Source: Megalopta genalis (lineage: Eukaryota > Arthropoda > Insecta > Hymenoptera > Halictidae). Taken from it: a DNA stretch of 64,000 bases. The position numbers and the translations under genes were made by a program. Where the stretch lies: the NCBI RefSeq assembly GCF_051020955.1, contig NW_027476289.1:277104-341103 (forward strand). Reading direction: 5' to 3'. This document shows positions 39,431 to 52,466 of this stretch, piece by piece. Positions within the stretch are counted from its first letter, which is position 1, and each line of letters starts with the position of its first letter. The notes beneath the pieces were generated by a model. That model made no database searches and was not told where the DNA came from. It saw only the letters and a list, made by a program, of their open reading frames with translations.

Positions 39431-41769
39431 AACTAAATCATGTGTTTCGCTTGGATTTGAAGCTAAGCCTTCTACTTCACATTGATTTGAAACTAAATCA
39501 TGTGGTTCGCATGGATTTGAAGCTAAATCATGTGTTTCGCACAGATTTGAAGCTAACTCGTTTATTTCGCCTGCATTTGAAGCTATATCAGTTATATCGC
39601 AAGTATTTGAAGCTAAATCATTTCTGTCGCATGGCTTTGTGGATAAGCCTTCTACTTCGCATTAATTTGAAGGTAAATCACGTGCTTCGCTTGGATTTGA
39701 AGCTAACTCGTTTGTTTCGCCTGCATTTGAAGCTATATCATTTATATCGCAAGTATGTGAAACTAAATCATTTGTTTCGCATGGATTTGAAGCTAAGCCT
39801 TCTGCTTCGCATTGATTTGAAACTAAATCATGTGTTTCGCATGGATTTGAAGCTAAGCCTTCTACTTCACATTGATTTGAAACTAAATCATGTGGTTCGC
39901 ATGGATTTGAAGCTAAATCATGTGTTTCGCACAGATTTGAAGCTAACTCGTTTATTTCGCCTGCATTTGAAGCTATATCAGTTATATCGCAAGTATTTGA
40001 AGCTGAATCATTTGTGTCGCATGGCTTTGAGGATAAGCCTTCTACTTCGCATTAATTTGAAGGTAAATCATGTGTTTCGCTTGGATTTGAAGCTAAGCCT
40101 ACTACTTCGCATTGATTTGGAACTAAATCATGTGTTTCGCTTGGATTTGAAGCTAACTCGTTTGTTTCGCATGCATTTGAAGCTATATCAATTGTATCGC
40201 AAGTATTTGAAGCTAAATCGTTTGTGTCGCATGGCTTTGTGGATAAGCCTTCTACTTCGCATTAATTTGAAGGTAAATCACGTGCTTCGCTTGGATTTGA
40301 AGCTAACTCGTTTGTTTCGCCTGCATTTGAAGCTATATCATTTATATCGCAAGTATGTGAAACTAAATCATTTGTTTCGCATGGATTTGAAGCTAAGCCT
40401 TCTGCTTCGCATTGATTTGAAACTAAATCATGTGTTTCGCATGGATTTGAAGCTAAGCCTTCTACTTCACATTGATTTGAAACTAAATCATGTGGTTCGC
40501 ATGGATTTGAAGCTAAATCATGTGTTTCGCACAGATTTGAAGCTAACTCGTTTATTTCGCCTGCATTTGAAGCTATATCAGTTATATCGCAAGTATTTGA
40601 AGCTGAATCATTTGTGTCGCATGGCTTTGAGGATAAGCCTTCTACTTCGCATTAATTTGAAGGTAAATCATGTGTTTCGCTTGGATTTGAAGCTAAGCCT
40701 ACTACTTCGCATTGATTTGGAACTAAATCATGTGTTTCGCTTGGATTTGAAGCTAACTCGTTTGTTTCGCATGCATTTGAAGCTATATCAATTGTATCGC
40801 AAGTATTTGAAGCTAAATCGTTTGTGTCGCATGGCTTTGTGGATAAGCCTTCTACTTCGCATTAATTTGAAGGTAAATCACGTGCTTCGCTTGGATTTGA
40901 AGCTAACTCGTTTGTTTCGCCTGCATTTGAAGCTATATCATTTATATCGCAAGTATGTGAAACTAAATCATTTGTTTCGCATGGATTTGAAGCTAAGCCT
41001 TCTCCTTCGCATTGATTTGAAACTAAATCATGTGTTTCGCATGGATTTGAAGCTAAGCCTTCTACTTCACATTGATTTGAAACTAAATCATGTGGTTCGC
41101 ATGGTTTTGAAGCTAAATCATGTGTTTCGCACAGATTTGAAGCTAACTCGTTTATTTCGCCTGCATTTGAAGCTATATCAGTTATATCGCAAGTATTTGA
41201 AGCTAAATCATTTGTGTCGCATGGCTTTGAGGATAAGCCTCCTACTTCGCATTGATTTGAAACTAGACCATGTGTTTCGCTTGGATTTGAAGCTAACTCG
41301 TTTGTTTCGCCTGCATTTGATGCTATATCAATTATATCGCAAGTATTTGAAGCTAAATCATTTGTGTCGCATGGCTTTGAGAATAAGCCTTCTACTTCGC
41401 ATTAATTTGAAGGAAAATCATGTGTTTCGCTTGGATTTGAAGCTAAACCTTCTACTTCGCATTGATTTGGAACTAAATCATGTGTTTCGCTTGGATTTGA
41501 AGCTAACTCGTTTGTTTCGCATGCATTTGAAGCTATATCAATTGTATCGCAAGTATTTGAAGCTAAATCATTTGTGGCGCATGGCTTTGATGATAAGCCT
41601 CCTACTTCGCATTGATTTGAAACTAAACCATGTGTTTCGCTTGGATTTGAAGCTAACTCGTTTGTTTCGCCTGAATTTGAAGCTATATCATTTATATCGC
41701 AAGTATATGAAGCTAAATCATTTGTGTTGCATGGCTTTGAAGCTAACTCGTTTGTTTCGCCTGCATTGA
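38785..41769 (+). other. Longest open frame in the window, 994 codons (not called as a gene)
   Basis: The frame opens at a GTG, reads FEANSFVSPA-type residues, shifts register through a 29-bp unit and then reads about 97 decapeptides of the LKLNHLFRMD type until the next 29-bp unit gives TGA. It is long only because no 29-bp unit occurs for 2,939 bp. The product would be strongly basic, Leu-rich and without any recognisable domain, signal peptide or membrane pattern. There is no ATG with a clear start context, promoter, intron or polyadenylation signal. I infer a by-product of HOR amplification. Confidence 0.35.
39601..41210 (+). repeat. 600-bp HOR, about 2.7 copies
   Basis: Blocks starting at 39,601, 40,201 and 40,801 are 600 bp (20 units) apart and nearly identical. 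Differences include TTTCTGTCGC in the first against TTTGTGTCGC in the others, and TCTCCTTCGC at about 41,002 in the third. The copies contain no 29-bp unit, which keeps one reading frame open across them. Confidence 0.9.
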
Positions 41770-44370
41770 AGATATATCACTTCTATCGCAAGTATTTGAA
41801 GCTAAATCATTTGTGTCGCATGGATTTGAAGCTAAGCCTTCTACTTCGCATTGATTTGAAACTAAATCATCTGTTTTGCTTGGATTTGAATCTAACTCGT
41901 TTGTTTGGCATGCATTTGAAGCTATATCAATTGTATCGCAAGTATTTGAAGCTAAATCATTTGTGTCGCATGGCTTTGAGGATAAGCCTTCTACTTCGCA
42001 TTAATTTGAAGGTAAATCACGTGCTTCGCTTGGATTTGAAGCTAACTCGTTTGTTTCGCCTGCATTTGAAGCTATATCATTTATATCGCAAGTATGTGAA
42101 ACTAAATCATTTGTTTCGCATGGATTTGAAGCTAAGCCTTCTGCTTCGCATTGATTTGAAACTAAATCATGTGTTTCGCATGGATTTGAAGCTAAGCCTC
42201 CTACTTCGCATTGATTTGAAACTAAACCATGTGTTTCGCTTGGATTTGAAGCTAACTCGTTTGTTTCGCCTGCATTTGAAGCTATATCATTTATATCGCA
42301 AGTATATGAAGCTAAATCATTTGTGTTGCATGGCTTTGAAGCTAAGCCTTCTACTTCGCATTGATTTGGAACTAAATCATGTGTTTCGCTTGGATTTGAA
42401 GCTAACTCGTTTGTTTCGCATGCATTTGAAGCTATATCAATTGTATCGCAAGTATTTGAAGCTAAATCATTTGTGTCGCATGGCTTTGAGGATAAGCCTT
42501 CTACTTCGCATTAATTTGAAGGTAAATCACGTGCTTCGCTTGGATTTGAAGCTAACTCGTTTGTTTCGCCTGCATTTGAAGCTATATCATTTATATCGCA
42601 AGTATGTGAAACTAAATCATTTGTTTCGCATGGATTTGAAGCTAAGCCTTCTGCTTCGCATTGATTTGAAACTAAATCATGTGTTTCGCATGGATTTGAA
42701 GCTAAGCCTCCTACTTCGCATTGATTTGAAACTAAACCATGTGTTTCGCTTGGATTTGAAGCTAACTCGTTTGTTTCGCCTGCATTTGAAGCTATATCAT
42801 TTATATCGCAAGTATATGAAGCTAAATCATTTGTGTTGCATGGCTTTGAAGCTAAGCCTTCTACTTCGCATTGATTTGGAACTAAATCATGTGTTTCGCT
42901 TGGATTTGAAGCTAACTCGTTTGTTTCGCATGCATTTGAAGCTATATCAATTGTATCGCAAGTATTTGAAGCTAAATCATTTCTGTCGCATGGCTTTGTG
43001 GATAAGCCTTCTACTTCGCATTAATTTGAAGGTAAATCACGTGCTTCGCTTGGATTTGAAGCTAACTCGTTTGTTTCGCCTGCATTTGAAGCTATATCAT
43101 TTATATCGCAAGTATGTGAAACTAAATCATTTGTTTCGCATGGATTTGAAGCTAAGCCTTCTGCTTCGCATTGATTTGAAACTAAATCATGTGTTTCGCA
43201 TGGATTTGAAGCTAAGCCTTCTACTTCACATTGATTTGAAACTAAATCATGTGGTTCGCATGGATTTGAAGCTAAATCATGTGTTTCGCACAGATTTGAA
43301 GCTAACTCGTTTATTTCGCCTGCATTTGAAGCTATATCAGTTATATCGCAAGTATTTGAAGCTGAATCATTTGTGTCGCATGGCTTTGAGGATAAGCCTT
43401 CTACTTCGCATTAATTTGAAGGTAAATCATGTGTTTCGCTTGGATTTGAAGCTAAGCCTACTACTTCGCATTGATTTGGAACTAAATCATGTGTTTCGCT
43501 TGGATTTGAAGCTAACTCGTTTGTTTCGCATGCATTTGAAGCTATATCAATTGTATCGCAAGTATTTGAAGCTAAATCGTTTGTGTCGCATGGCTTTGTG
43601 GATAAGCCTTCTACTTCGCATTAATTTGAAGGTAAATCACGTGCTTCGCTTGGATTTGAAGCTAACTCGTTTGTTTCGCCTGCATTTGAAGCTATATCAT
43701 TTATATCGCAAGTATGTGAAACTAAATCATTTGTTTCGCATGGATTTGAAGCTAAGCCTACTCCTTCGCATTGATTTGAAACTAAATCATGTGTTTCGCA
43801 TGGATTTGAAGCTAAGCCTTCTACTTCACATTGATTTGAAACTAAATCATGTGGTTCGCATGGTTTTGAAGCTAAATCATGTGTTTCGCACAGATTTGAA
43901 GCTAACTCGTTTATTTCGCCTGCATTTGAAGCTATATCAGTTATATCGCAAGTATTTGAAGCTAAATCATTTGTGTCGCATGGCTTTGAGGATAAGCCTC
44001 CTACTTCGCATTGATTTGAAACTAGACCATGTGTTTCGCTTGGATTTGAAGCTAACTCGCTTGTTTCGCCTGCATTTGAAGCTATATCATTTATATCGCA
44101 AGTATATGAAGCTAAATCATTTGTGTTGCATGGCTTTGAAGCTAACTCGTTTGTTTCGCCTGCATTGAAGCTATATCACTTCTATCGCAAGTATTTGAAG
44201 CTAAATCATTTGTGTCGCATCGATTTGAAGCTAAGCCTTCTACTTCGCATTGATTTGGAACTAAATCATGTGTTTCGCTTGGATTTGAAGCTAACTCGTT
44301 TGTTTCGCATGCATTTGAAGCTATATCAATTGTATCGCAAGTATTTGAAGCTAAATCATTTGTGTCGCAT
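41724..44370 (+). repeat. Duplicated young segment, copy 1 (offset 3,236/2,726)
   Basis: This segment recurs at 44,960-47,096. The offset is 3,236 bp at the start and 2,726 bp after about 42,840, because this copy holds one extra 510-bp HOR. The one-base-short GGATTTGAGC unit at 44,434 lies just past the matching region. Long open frames (814 codons at 41,724-44,168) are by-products of long distances between 29-bp units. Confidence 0.85.
41910..42980 (+). repeat. 510-bp HOR, about two copies
   Basis: The sequence around 41,931 repeats at 42,441 (17 units later) with very few differences, and the third occurrence at 42,951 starts another context (TTTCTGTCGC). The copy at 44,960-46,894 has only one such unit. 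This is a direct example of HOR copy-number change between duplicates. Confidence 0.87.
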
Positions 44371-44433
44371 GGCTTTGATGATAAGCCTCCTACTTCGCAT
44401 TGATTTGAAACTAAACCATGTGTTTCGCTTGGA

Positions 44434-44462
44434 TTTGAGCTAACTCGTTTGTTTCGCCTGCA
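44434..44462 (+). repeat. Second type of 29-bp unit (GGATTTGAGC)
   Basis: Here one base is lost in GAAGC rather than in TTTG, giving TTTGAGCTAAC. The same deletion recurs near 47,370 and 56,443, each followed after about 85 bp by the common 29-bp unit. It is therefore an inherited lineage marker, unlike the private deletions at 16.3-17.2 kb. It ends the plus-strand frames at 44,443, 47,379 and 56,452. Confidence 0.88.
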
Positions 44463-44959
44463 TTTGAAGCTATATCATTTATATCGCAAGTATATGAAGC
44501 TAAATCATTTGTGTTGCATGGCTTTGAAGCTAACTCGTTTGTTTCGCCTGCATTGAAGCTATATCACTTCTATCGCAAGTATTTGAAGCTAAATCATTTG
44601 TGTCGCATGGATTTGAAGCTAAGCCTTCTACTTCGCATTGAGTTGAAACTAAATCATCTGTTTTGCTTGGATTTGAATATAACTCGTTTGTTTCGCTTGC
44701 ATTTGAAGCTAAATCAATTATATCGCAAGTATTTGAAGCTGAATCATTTGTGTCGCATGGCTTTGAGGATAAGCCTTCTACTTCGCATTAATTTGAAGGT
44801 AAATCATGTGTTTCGCTTGGATTTGAAGCTAAGCCTTCTACTTCGCATTGATTTGGAACTAAATCATGTGTTTCGCTTGTATTTGAAGCTAACTCGTTTG
44901 TTTCGCCTGAATTTGAAGCTATATCATTTATATCGCAAGTATATGAAGCTAAATCATTT

Positions 44960-47096
44960 GTGTTGCATGGCTTTGAAGCTAACTCGTTTGTTTCGCCTGC
45001 ATTGAAGATATATCACTTCTATCGCAAGTATTTGAAGCTAAATCATTTGTGTCGCATGGATTTGAAGCTAAGCCTTCTACTTCGCATTGATTTGAAACTA
45101 AATCATCTGTTTTGCTTGGATTTGAATCTAACTCGTTTGTTTGGCATGCATTTGAAGCTATATCAATTGTATCGCAAGTATTTGAAGCTAAATCATTTGT
45201 GTCGCATGGCTTTGAGGATAAGCCTTCTACTTCGCATTAATTTGAAGGTAAATCACGTGCTTCGCTTGGATTTGAAGCTAACTCGTTTGTTTCGCCTGCA
45301 TTTGAAGCTATATCATTTATATCGCAAGTATGTGAAACTAAATCATTTGTTTCGCATGGATTTGAAGCTAAGCCTTCTGCTTCGCATTGATTTGAAACTA
45401 AATCATGTGTTTCGCATGGATTTGAAGCTAAGCCTCCTACTTCGCATTGATTTGAAACTAAACCATGTGTTTCGCTTGGATTTGAAGCTAACTCGTTTGT
45501 TTCGCCTGCATTTGAAGCTATATCATTTATATCGCAAGTATATGAAGCTAAATCATTTGTGTTGCATGGCTTTGAAGCTAAGCCTTCTACTTCGCATTGA
45601 TTTGGAACTAAATCATGTGTTTCGCTTGGATTTGAAGCTAACTCGTTTGTTTCGCATGCATTTGAAGCTATATCAATTGTATCGCAAGTATTTGAAGCTA
45701 AATCATTTCTGTCGCATGGCTTTGTGGATAAGCCTTCTACTTCGCATTAATTTGAAGGTAAATCACGTGCTTCGCTTGGATTTGAAGCTAACTCGTTTGT
45801 TTCGCCTGCATTTGAAGCTATATCATTTATATCGCAAGTATGTGAAACTAAATCATTTGTTTCGCATGGATTTGAAGCTAAGCCTTCTGCTTCGCATTGA
45901 TTTGAAACTAAATCATGTGTTTCGCATGGATTTGAAGCTAAGCCTTCTACTTCACATTGATTTGAAACTAAATCATGTGGTTCGCATGGACTTGAAGCTA
46001 AATCATGTGTTTCGCACAGATTTGAAGCTAACTCGTTTATTTCGCCTGCATTTGAAGCTATATCAGTTATATCGCAAGTATTTGAAGCTGAATCATTTGT
46101 GTCGCATGGCTTTGAGGATAAGCCTTCTACTTCGCATTAATTTGAAGGTAAATCATGTGTTTCGCTTGGATTTGAAGCTAAGCCTACTACTTCGCATTGA
46201 TTTGGAACTAAATCACGTGTTTCGCTTGGATTTGAAGCTAACTCGTTTGTTTCGCATGCATTTGAAGCTATATCAATTGTATCGCAAGTATTTGAAGCTA
46301 AATCGTTTGTGTCGCATGGCTTTGTGGATAAGCCTTCTACTTCGCATTAATTTGAAGGTAAATCACGTGCTTCGCTTGGATTTGAAGCTAACTCGTTTGT
46401 TTCGCCTGCATTTGAAGCTATATCATTTATATCGCAAGTATGTGAAACTAAATCATTTGTTTCGCATGGATTTGAAGCTAAGCCTTCTCCTTCGCATTGA
46501 TTTGAAACTAAATCATGTGTTTCGCATGGATTTGAAGCTAAGCCTTCTACTTCACATTGATTTGAAACTAAATCATGTGGTTCGCATGGTTTTGAAGCTA
46601 AATCATGTGTTTCGCACAGATTTGAAGCTAACTCGTTTATTTCGCCTGCATTTGAAGCTATATCAGTTATATCGCAAGTATTTGAAGCTAAATCATTTGT
46701 GTCGCATGGCTTTGAGGATAAGCCTCCTACTTCGCATTGATTTGAAACTAGACCATGTGTTTCGCTTGGATTTGAAGCTAACTCGCTTGTTTCGCCTGCA
46801 TTTGAAGCTATATCATTTATATCGCAAGTATATGAAGCTAAATCATTTGTGTTGCATGGCTTTGAAGCTAACTCGTTTGTTTCGCCTGCATTGAAGCTAT
46901 ATCACTTCTATCGCAAGTATTTGAAGCTAAATCATTTGTGTCGCATCGATTTGAAGCTAAGTCTTCTACTTCGCATTGATTTGGAACTAAATCATGTGTT
47001 TCGCTTGGATTTGAAGCTAACTCGTTTGTTTCGCATGCATTTGAAGCTATATCAATTGTATCGCAAGTATTTGAAGCTAAATCATTTGTGTCGCAT
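44960..47096 (+). repeat. Duplicated young segment, copy 2
   Basis: Second copy of 41,724-44,370, shorter by one 510-bp HOR. A 644-codon open frame spans 44,960-46,894. Shared rare changes, for example TCTCCTTCGC and CATGGTTTTG near 46,490-46,590 and the matching sites at 43,764-43,864, confirm common descent; the first site differs slightly (TACTCC at 43,760). Confidence 0.85.
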
Positions 47097-49012
47097 GGCT
47101 TTGAGAATAAGCCTTCTACTTCGCATTAATTTGAAGGAAAATCATGTGTTTCGCTTGGATTTGAAGCTAAACCTTCTACTTCGCATTGATTTGGAACTAA
47201 ATCATGTGTTTCGCTTGGATTTGAAGCTAACTCGTTTGTTTCGCATGCATTTGAAGCTATATCAATTGTATCGCAAGTATTTGAAGCTAAATCATTTGTG
47301 TCGCATGGCTTTGATGATAAGCCTCCTACTTCGCATTGATTTGAAACTAAACCATGTGTTTCGCTTGGATTTGAGCTAACTCGTTTGTTTCGCCTGCATT
47401 TGAAGCTATATCATTTACATCGCAAGTATATGAAGCTAAATCATTTGTGTTGCATGGCTTTGAAGCTAACTCGTTCGTTTCGCCTGCATTGAAGCTATAT
47501 CACTTCTATCGCAAGTATTTGAAGCTAAATCATTTGTGTCGCATGGATTTGAAGCTAAGCCTTCTACTTCGCATTGAGTTGAAACTAAATCATCTGTTTT
47601 GCTTGGATTTGAATATAACTCGTTTGTTTCGCTTGCATTTGAAGCTAAATCAATTATATCGCAAGTATTTGAAGCTGAATCATTTGTGTCGCATGGCTTT
47701 GAGGATAAGCCTTCTACTTCGCATTAATTTGAAGGTAAATCATGTGTTTCGCTTGGATTTGAAGCTAAGCCTTCTACTTCGCATTGATTTGGAACTAAAT
47801 CATGTGTTTCGCTTGGATTTGAAGCTAACTCGTTTGTTTCGCATGCATTTGAAGCTGTATCAATTGTATCGCAAGTATTTGAAGCTAAATCATTTGTGTC
47901 GCATGGCTTTGAGGATAAGCCTCCTACTTCTCATTGATTTGAAACTAAACCATGTGTTTCGCTTGGATTTGAAGCTAACTCGTTTGTTTCGCCTGCATTT
48001 GAAGCTATATCATTTATATCGCAAGTATATGAAGCTAAATCATTTGTGTTGCATGGCTTTGAAGTTAACTCGTTTGTTTCGCCTGCATTGAAGCTATATC
48101 ACTTCTATCGCAAGTATTTGAAGCTAAATCATTTGTGTCGCATGGCTTTGAGGATAAGCCTCCTACTTCGCATTGATTTGAAACTAAACCATGTGTTTCG
48201 CTTGGATTTGAAGCTAACTCGTTTGTTTCGCCTGCATTTGAAGCTATATCATTTATATCGCAAGTATATGAAGCTAAATCATTTGTGTTGCATGGCTTTG
48301 AAGCTAACTCGTTTGTTTCGCCTGCATTGAAGCTATATCACTTCTATCGCAAGTATTTGAAGCTAAATCATTTGTGTCGCATGGATTTGAAGCTAAGCCT
48401 TCTACTTCGCATGGATTTGGAACTAAATCATGTGTTTCGCTTGGATTTGAAGTTAACTCGTTTGTTTCGCATGCATTTGAAGCTATATCAATTGTATCGC
48501 AAGTATTTGATGCTAAATCATTTGTGTCGCATGGATTTGAAGCTAAGCCTTCTGCTTCGCATTGATTTGAAACTAAATCATGTGTTTCGCTTGGATTTGA
48601 AGCTAACTCGTTTGTTTCGCCTGCATTTGAAGCTATATCATTTATATCGCAAGTATATAATGCTAAATCATTTGTGTTGCATGGCTTTGAAGCTAACTCG
48701 TTTGTTTCGCATGCATTTGAAGCTATATCAATTGTATCGCAAGTATTTGAAGCTAAATCATTTGTGTCGCATGGATTTGAAGCTAAGCCTTCTGCTTCGC
48801 ATTGATTTGAAACTAAATCATGTGTTTCGCTTGGATTTGAAGCTAACTCGTTTGTTTCGCCTGCATTTGAAGCTATATCATTTATATCGCAAGTATATGA
48901 AGCTAAATCATTTGTGTTGCATGGCTTTGAAGCTAACTCGTTTGTTTCGCCTGCATTGAAGCTATATCAGTTCTATCGCAAGTATTTGAAGCTAAATCAT
49001 TTGTGTCGCATG
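46755..49012 (+). repeat. 2.26-kb segment repeated 9,073 bp downstream (copy 1)
   Basis: The segment matches 55,828-58,085 at a constant offset of 9,073 bp (303 units minus 17 bases). It includes both types of 29-bp unit and the CGCATGGATTTGG variant near 48,409/57,482. The copies are nearly identical. They differ, for example, at TTTACATCG (47,414) against TTTATATCG (56,487). Confidence 0.88.
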
Positions 49013-52000
49013 GATTTGAAGCTAAGCCTTCTGCTTCGCATTGATTTGAAACTAAATCATGTGTTTCGCATGGATTTGAAGCTAAGCCTTCTACTTCACA
49101 TTGATTTGAAACTAAATCATGTGGTTCGCATGGATTTGAAGCTAAATCATGTGTTTCGCACAGATTTGAAGCTAACTCGTTTATTTCGCCTGCATTTGAA
49201 GCTATATCAGTTATATCGCAAGTATTTGAAGCTAAATCATTTGCGTCGCATGGCTTTGAGGATAAGCCTACTACTTCGCATTGATTTGAAACTAAACTAT
49301 GTGTTTCGCTTGGATTTGAAGCTAACTCGTTTGTTTCGCCTGCATTTGAAGCTATATCAATTATATCGCAAGTATTTGAAGCTAAATCATTTGTGTCGCA
49401 TGGCTTTGAGAATAAGCCTTCTACTTCGCATTAATTTGAAGGAAAATCATGTGTTTCGCTTGGATTTGAAGCTAAACCTTCTACTTCGCATTGATTTGGA
49501 ACTAAATCATGTGTTTCGCTTGGATTTGAAGCAAACTCGTTTGTTTCGCATGCATTTGAAGCTATATCAATTGTATCGCAAGTATTTGAAGCTAAATCAT
49601 TTGTGTCGCATGGCTTTGAGGATAAGCCTCCTACTTCGCATTGATTTGAAACTAAACCATGTGTTTCGTTTGGATTTGAAGCTAACTCGTTTGTTTCGCC
49701 TGCATTTGAAGCTATATCATTTATATCGCAAGTATATGAAGCTAAATCATTTGTGTTGCATGGCTTTGAAGCTAACTCGTTTGTTTCGCCTGCATTGAAG
49801 CTATATCACTTCTATCGCAAGTATTTGAAGCTAAATCATTTGTGTCGCATGGATTTGAAGGTAAGCCTTCTACTTCGCATTGATTTGAAACTTAATCATC
49901 TGTTTTGCTTGGATTTGAATCTAACTCGTTTGTTTCGCTTGCATTTGAAGCTAAATCAATTATATCGCAAGTATTTGAAGCTGAATCATTTGTGTCGCAT
50001 GGCTTTGAGGATAAGCCTTCTACTTCGCATTAATTTGAAGGTAAATCATGTGTTTCGCTTGGATTTGAAGCTAAGCCTTCTACTTCGCATTGATTTGGAA
50101 CTAAATCATGTGTTTCGCTTGGATTTGAAGCTAACTCGTTTGTTTCGCATGCATTTGAAGCTGTATCAATTGTATCGCAAGTATTTGAAGCTAAATCATT
50201 TGTGTCGCATGGCTTTGAGGATAAGCCTCCTACTTCTCATTGATTTGAAACTAAACCATGTGTTTCGCTTGGATTTGAAGCTAACTCGTTTGTTTCGCCT
50301 GCATTTGAAGCTATATCATTTATATCGCAAGTATATGAAGCTAAATCATTTGTGTTGCATGGCTTTGAAGTTAACTCGTTTGTTTCGCCTGCATTGAAGC
50401 TATATCACTTCTATCGCAAGTATTTGAAGCTAAATCATTTGTGTCGCATGGCTTTGAGGATAAGCCTCCTACTTCGCATTGATTTGAAACTAAACCATGT
50501 GTTTCGCTTGGATTTGAAGCTAACTCGTTTGTTTCGCCTGCATTTGAAGCTATATCATTTATATCGCAAGTATATGAAGCTAAATCATTTGTGTTGCATG
50601 GCTTTGAAGCTAACTCGTTTGTTTCGCCTGCATTGAAGCTATATCACTTCTATCGCAAGTATTTGAAGCTAAATCATTTGTGTCGCATGGATTTGAAGCT
50701 AAGCCTTCTACTTCGCATGGATTTGGAACTAAATCATGTGTTTCGCTTGGATTTGAAGTTAACTCGTTTGTTTCGCATGCATTTGAAGCTATATCAATTG
50801 TATCGCAAGTATTTGATGCTAAATCATTTGTGTCGCATGGATTTGAAGCTAAGCCTTCTGCTTCGCATTGATTTGAAACTAAATCATGTGTTTCGCTTGG
50901 ATTTGAAGCTAACTCGTTTGTTTCGCCTGCATTTGAAGCTATATCATTTATATCGCAAGTATATGATGCTAAATCATTTGTGTTGCATGGCTTTGAAGCT
51001 AACTCGTTTGTTTCGCATGCATTTGAAGCTATATCAATTGTATCGCAAGTATTTGAAGCTAAATCATTTGTGTCGCATGGATTTGAAGCTAAGCCTTCTG
51101 CTTCGCATTGATTTGAAACTAAATCATGTGTTTCGCTTGGATTTGAAGCTAACTCGTTTGTTTCGCCTGCATTTGAAGCTATATCATTTATATCGCAAGT
51201 ATATGAAGCTAAATCATTTGTGTTGCATGGCTTTGAAGCTAACTCGTTTGTTTCGCCTGCATTGAAGCTATATCAGTTCTATCGCAAGTATTTGAAGCTA
51301 AATCATTTGTGTCGCATGGATTTGAAGCTAAGCCTTCTGCTTCGCATTGATTTGAAACTAAATCATGTGTTCCGCATGGATTTGAAGCTAAGCCTTCTAC
51401 TTCACATTGATTTGAAACTAAATCATGTGGTTCGCATGGATTTGAAGCTAAATCATGTGTTTCGCACAGATTTGAAGCTAACTCGTTTATTTCGCCTGCA
51501 TTTGAAGCTATATCAGTTATATCGCAAGTATTTGAAGCTAAATCATTTGCGTCGCATGGCTTTGAGGATAAGCCTACTACTTCGCATTGATTTGAAACTA
51601 AACTATGTGTTTCGCTTGGATTTGAAGCTAACTCGTTTGTTTCGCCTGCATTTGAAGCTATATCAATTATATCGCAAGTATTTGAAGCTAAATCATTTGT
51701 GTCGCATGGCTTTGAGAATAAGCCTTCTACTTCGCATTAATTTGAAGGAAAATCATGTGTTTCGCTTGGATTTGAAGCTAAACCTTCTACTTCGCATTGA
51801 TTTGGAACTAAATCATGTGTTTCGCTTGGATTTGAAGCAAACTCGTTTGTTTCGCATGCATTTGAAGCTATATCAATTGTATCGCAAGTATTTGAAGCTA
51901 AATCATTTGTGTCGCATGGATTTGAGGATAAGCCTCCTACTTCGCATTGATTTGTAACTAAACCATGTGTTTCGTTTGGATTTGAAGCTAACTCGTTTGT

Positions 52001-52466
52001 TTCGCCTGCATTTGAAGCTATATCATTTATATCGCAAGTATATGAAGCTAAATCATTTGTGTTGCATGGCTTTGAAGCTAACTCGTTTGTTTCGCCTGCA
52101 TTGAAGCTATATCACTTCTATCGCAAGTATTTGAAGCTAAATCATTTGTGTCGCATGGATTTGAAGGTAAGCCTTCTACTTCGCATTGATTTGAAACTTA
52201 ATCATCTGTTTTGCTTGGATTTGAATCTAACTCGTTTGTTTCGCTTGCATTTGAAGCTAAATCAATTATATCGCAAGTATTTGAAGCTGAATCATTTGTG
52301 TCGCATGGCTTTGAGGATAAGCCTTCTACTTCGCATTAATTTGAAGGTAAATCATGTGTTTCGCTTGGATTTGAAGCTAAGCCTTCTACTTCGCATTGAT
52401 TTGGAACTAAATCATGTGTTTCGCTTGGATTTGAAGCTAACTCGTTTGTTTCGCATGCATTTGAAG
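47447..52466 (+). repeat. 2,306-bp HOR, about 2.2 copies
   Basis: Copies begin near 47,447, 49,753 and 52,059, each 2,306 bp apart (77 units minus four bases, matching four 29-bp units per period). The third copy stops matching near 52,466, where CTGTATC becomes CTATATC. Rare marks shared between copies include TTTGAAGTTAAC and CTTCTCATTG. One copy has the private AGTATATAATGC change at about 48,655 where its partner has AGTATATGATGC. Confidence 0.9.

Noticed and set aside
38785..41769. A real giant Leu/Lys/Arg-rich protein gene
   Set aside because: The frame begins at GTG inside a repeat, depends on a one-base deletion for its register, ends at the same deletion unit, and duplicates of the region have different frame lengths. 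No domains or gene signals are visible.
44434..44462. Sequencing error in GGATTTGAGC
   Set aside because: The same deletion appears at about 47,370 and 56,443 in matching contexts, so it is an inherited HOR variant, unlike the cluster at 16.3-17.2 kb.
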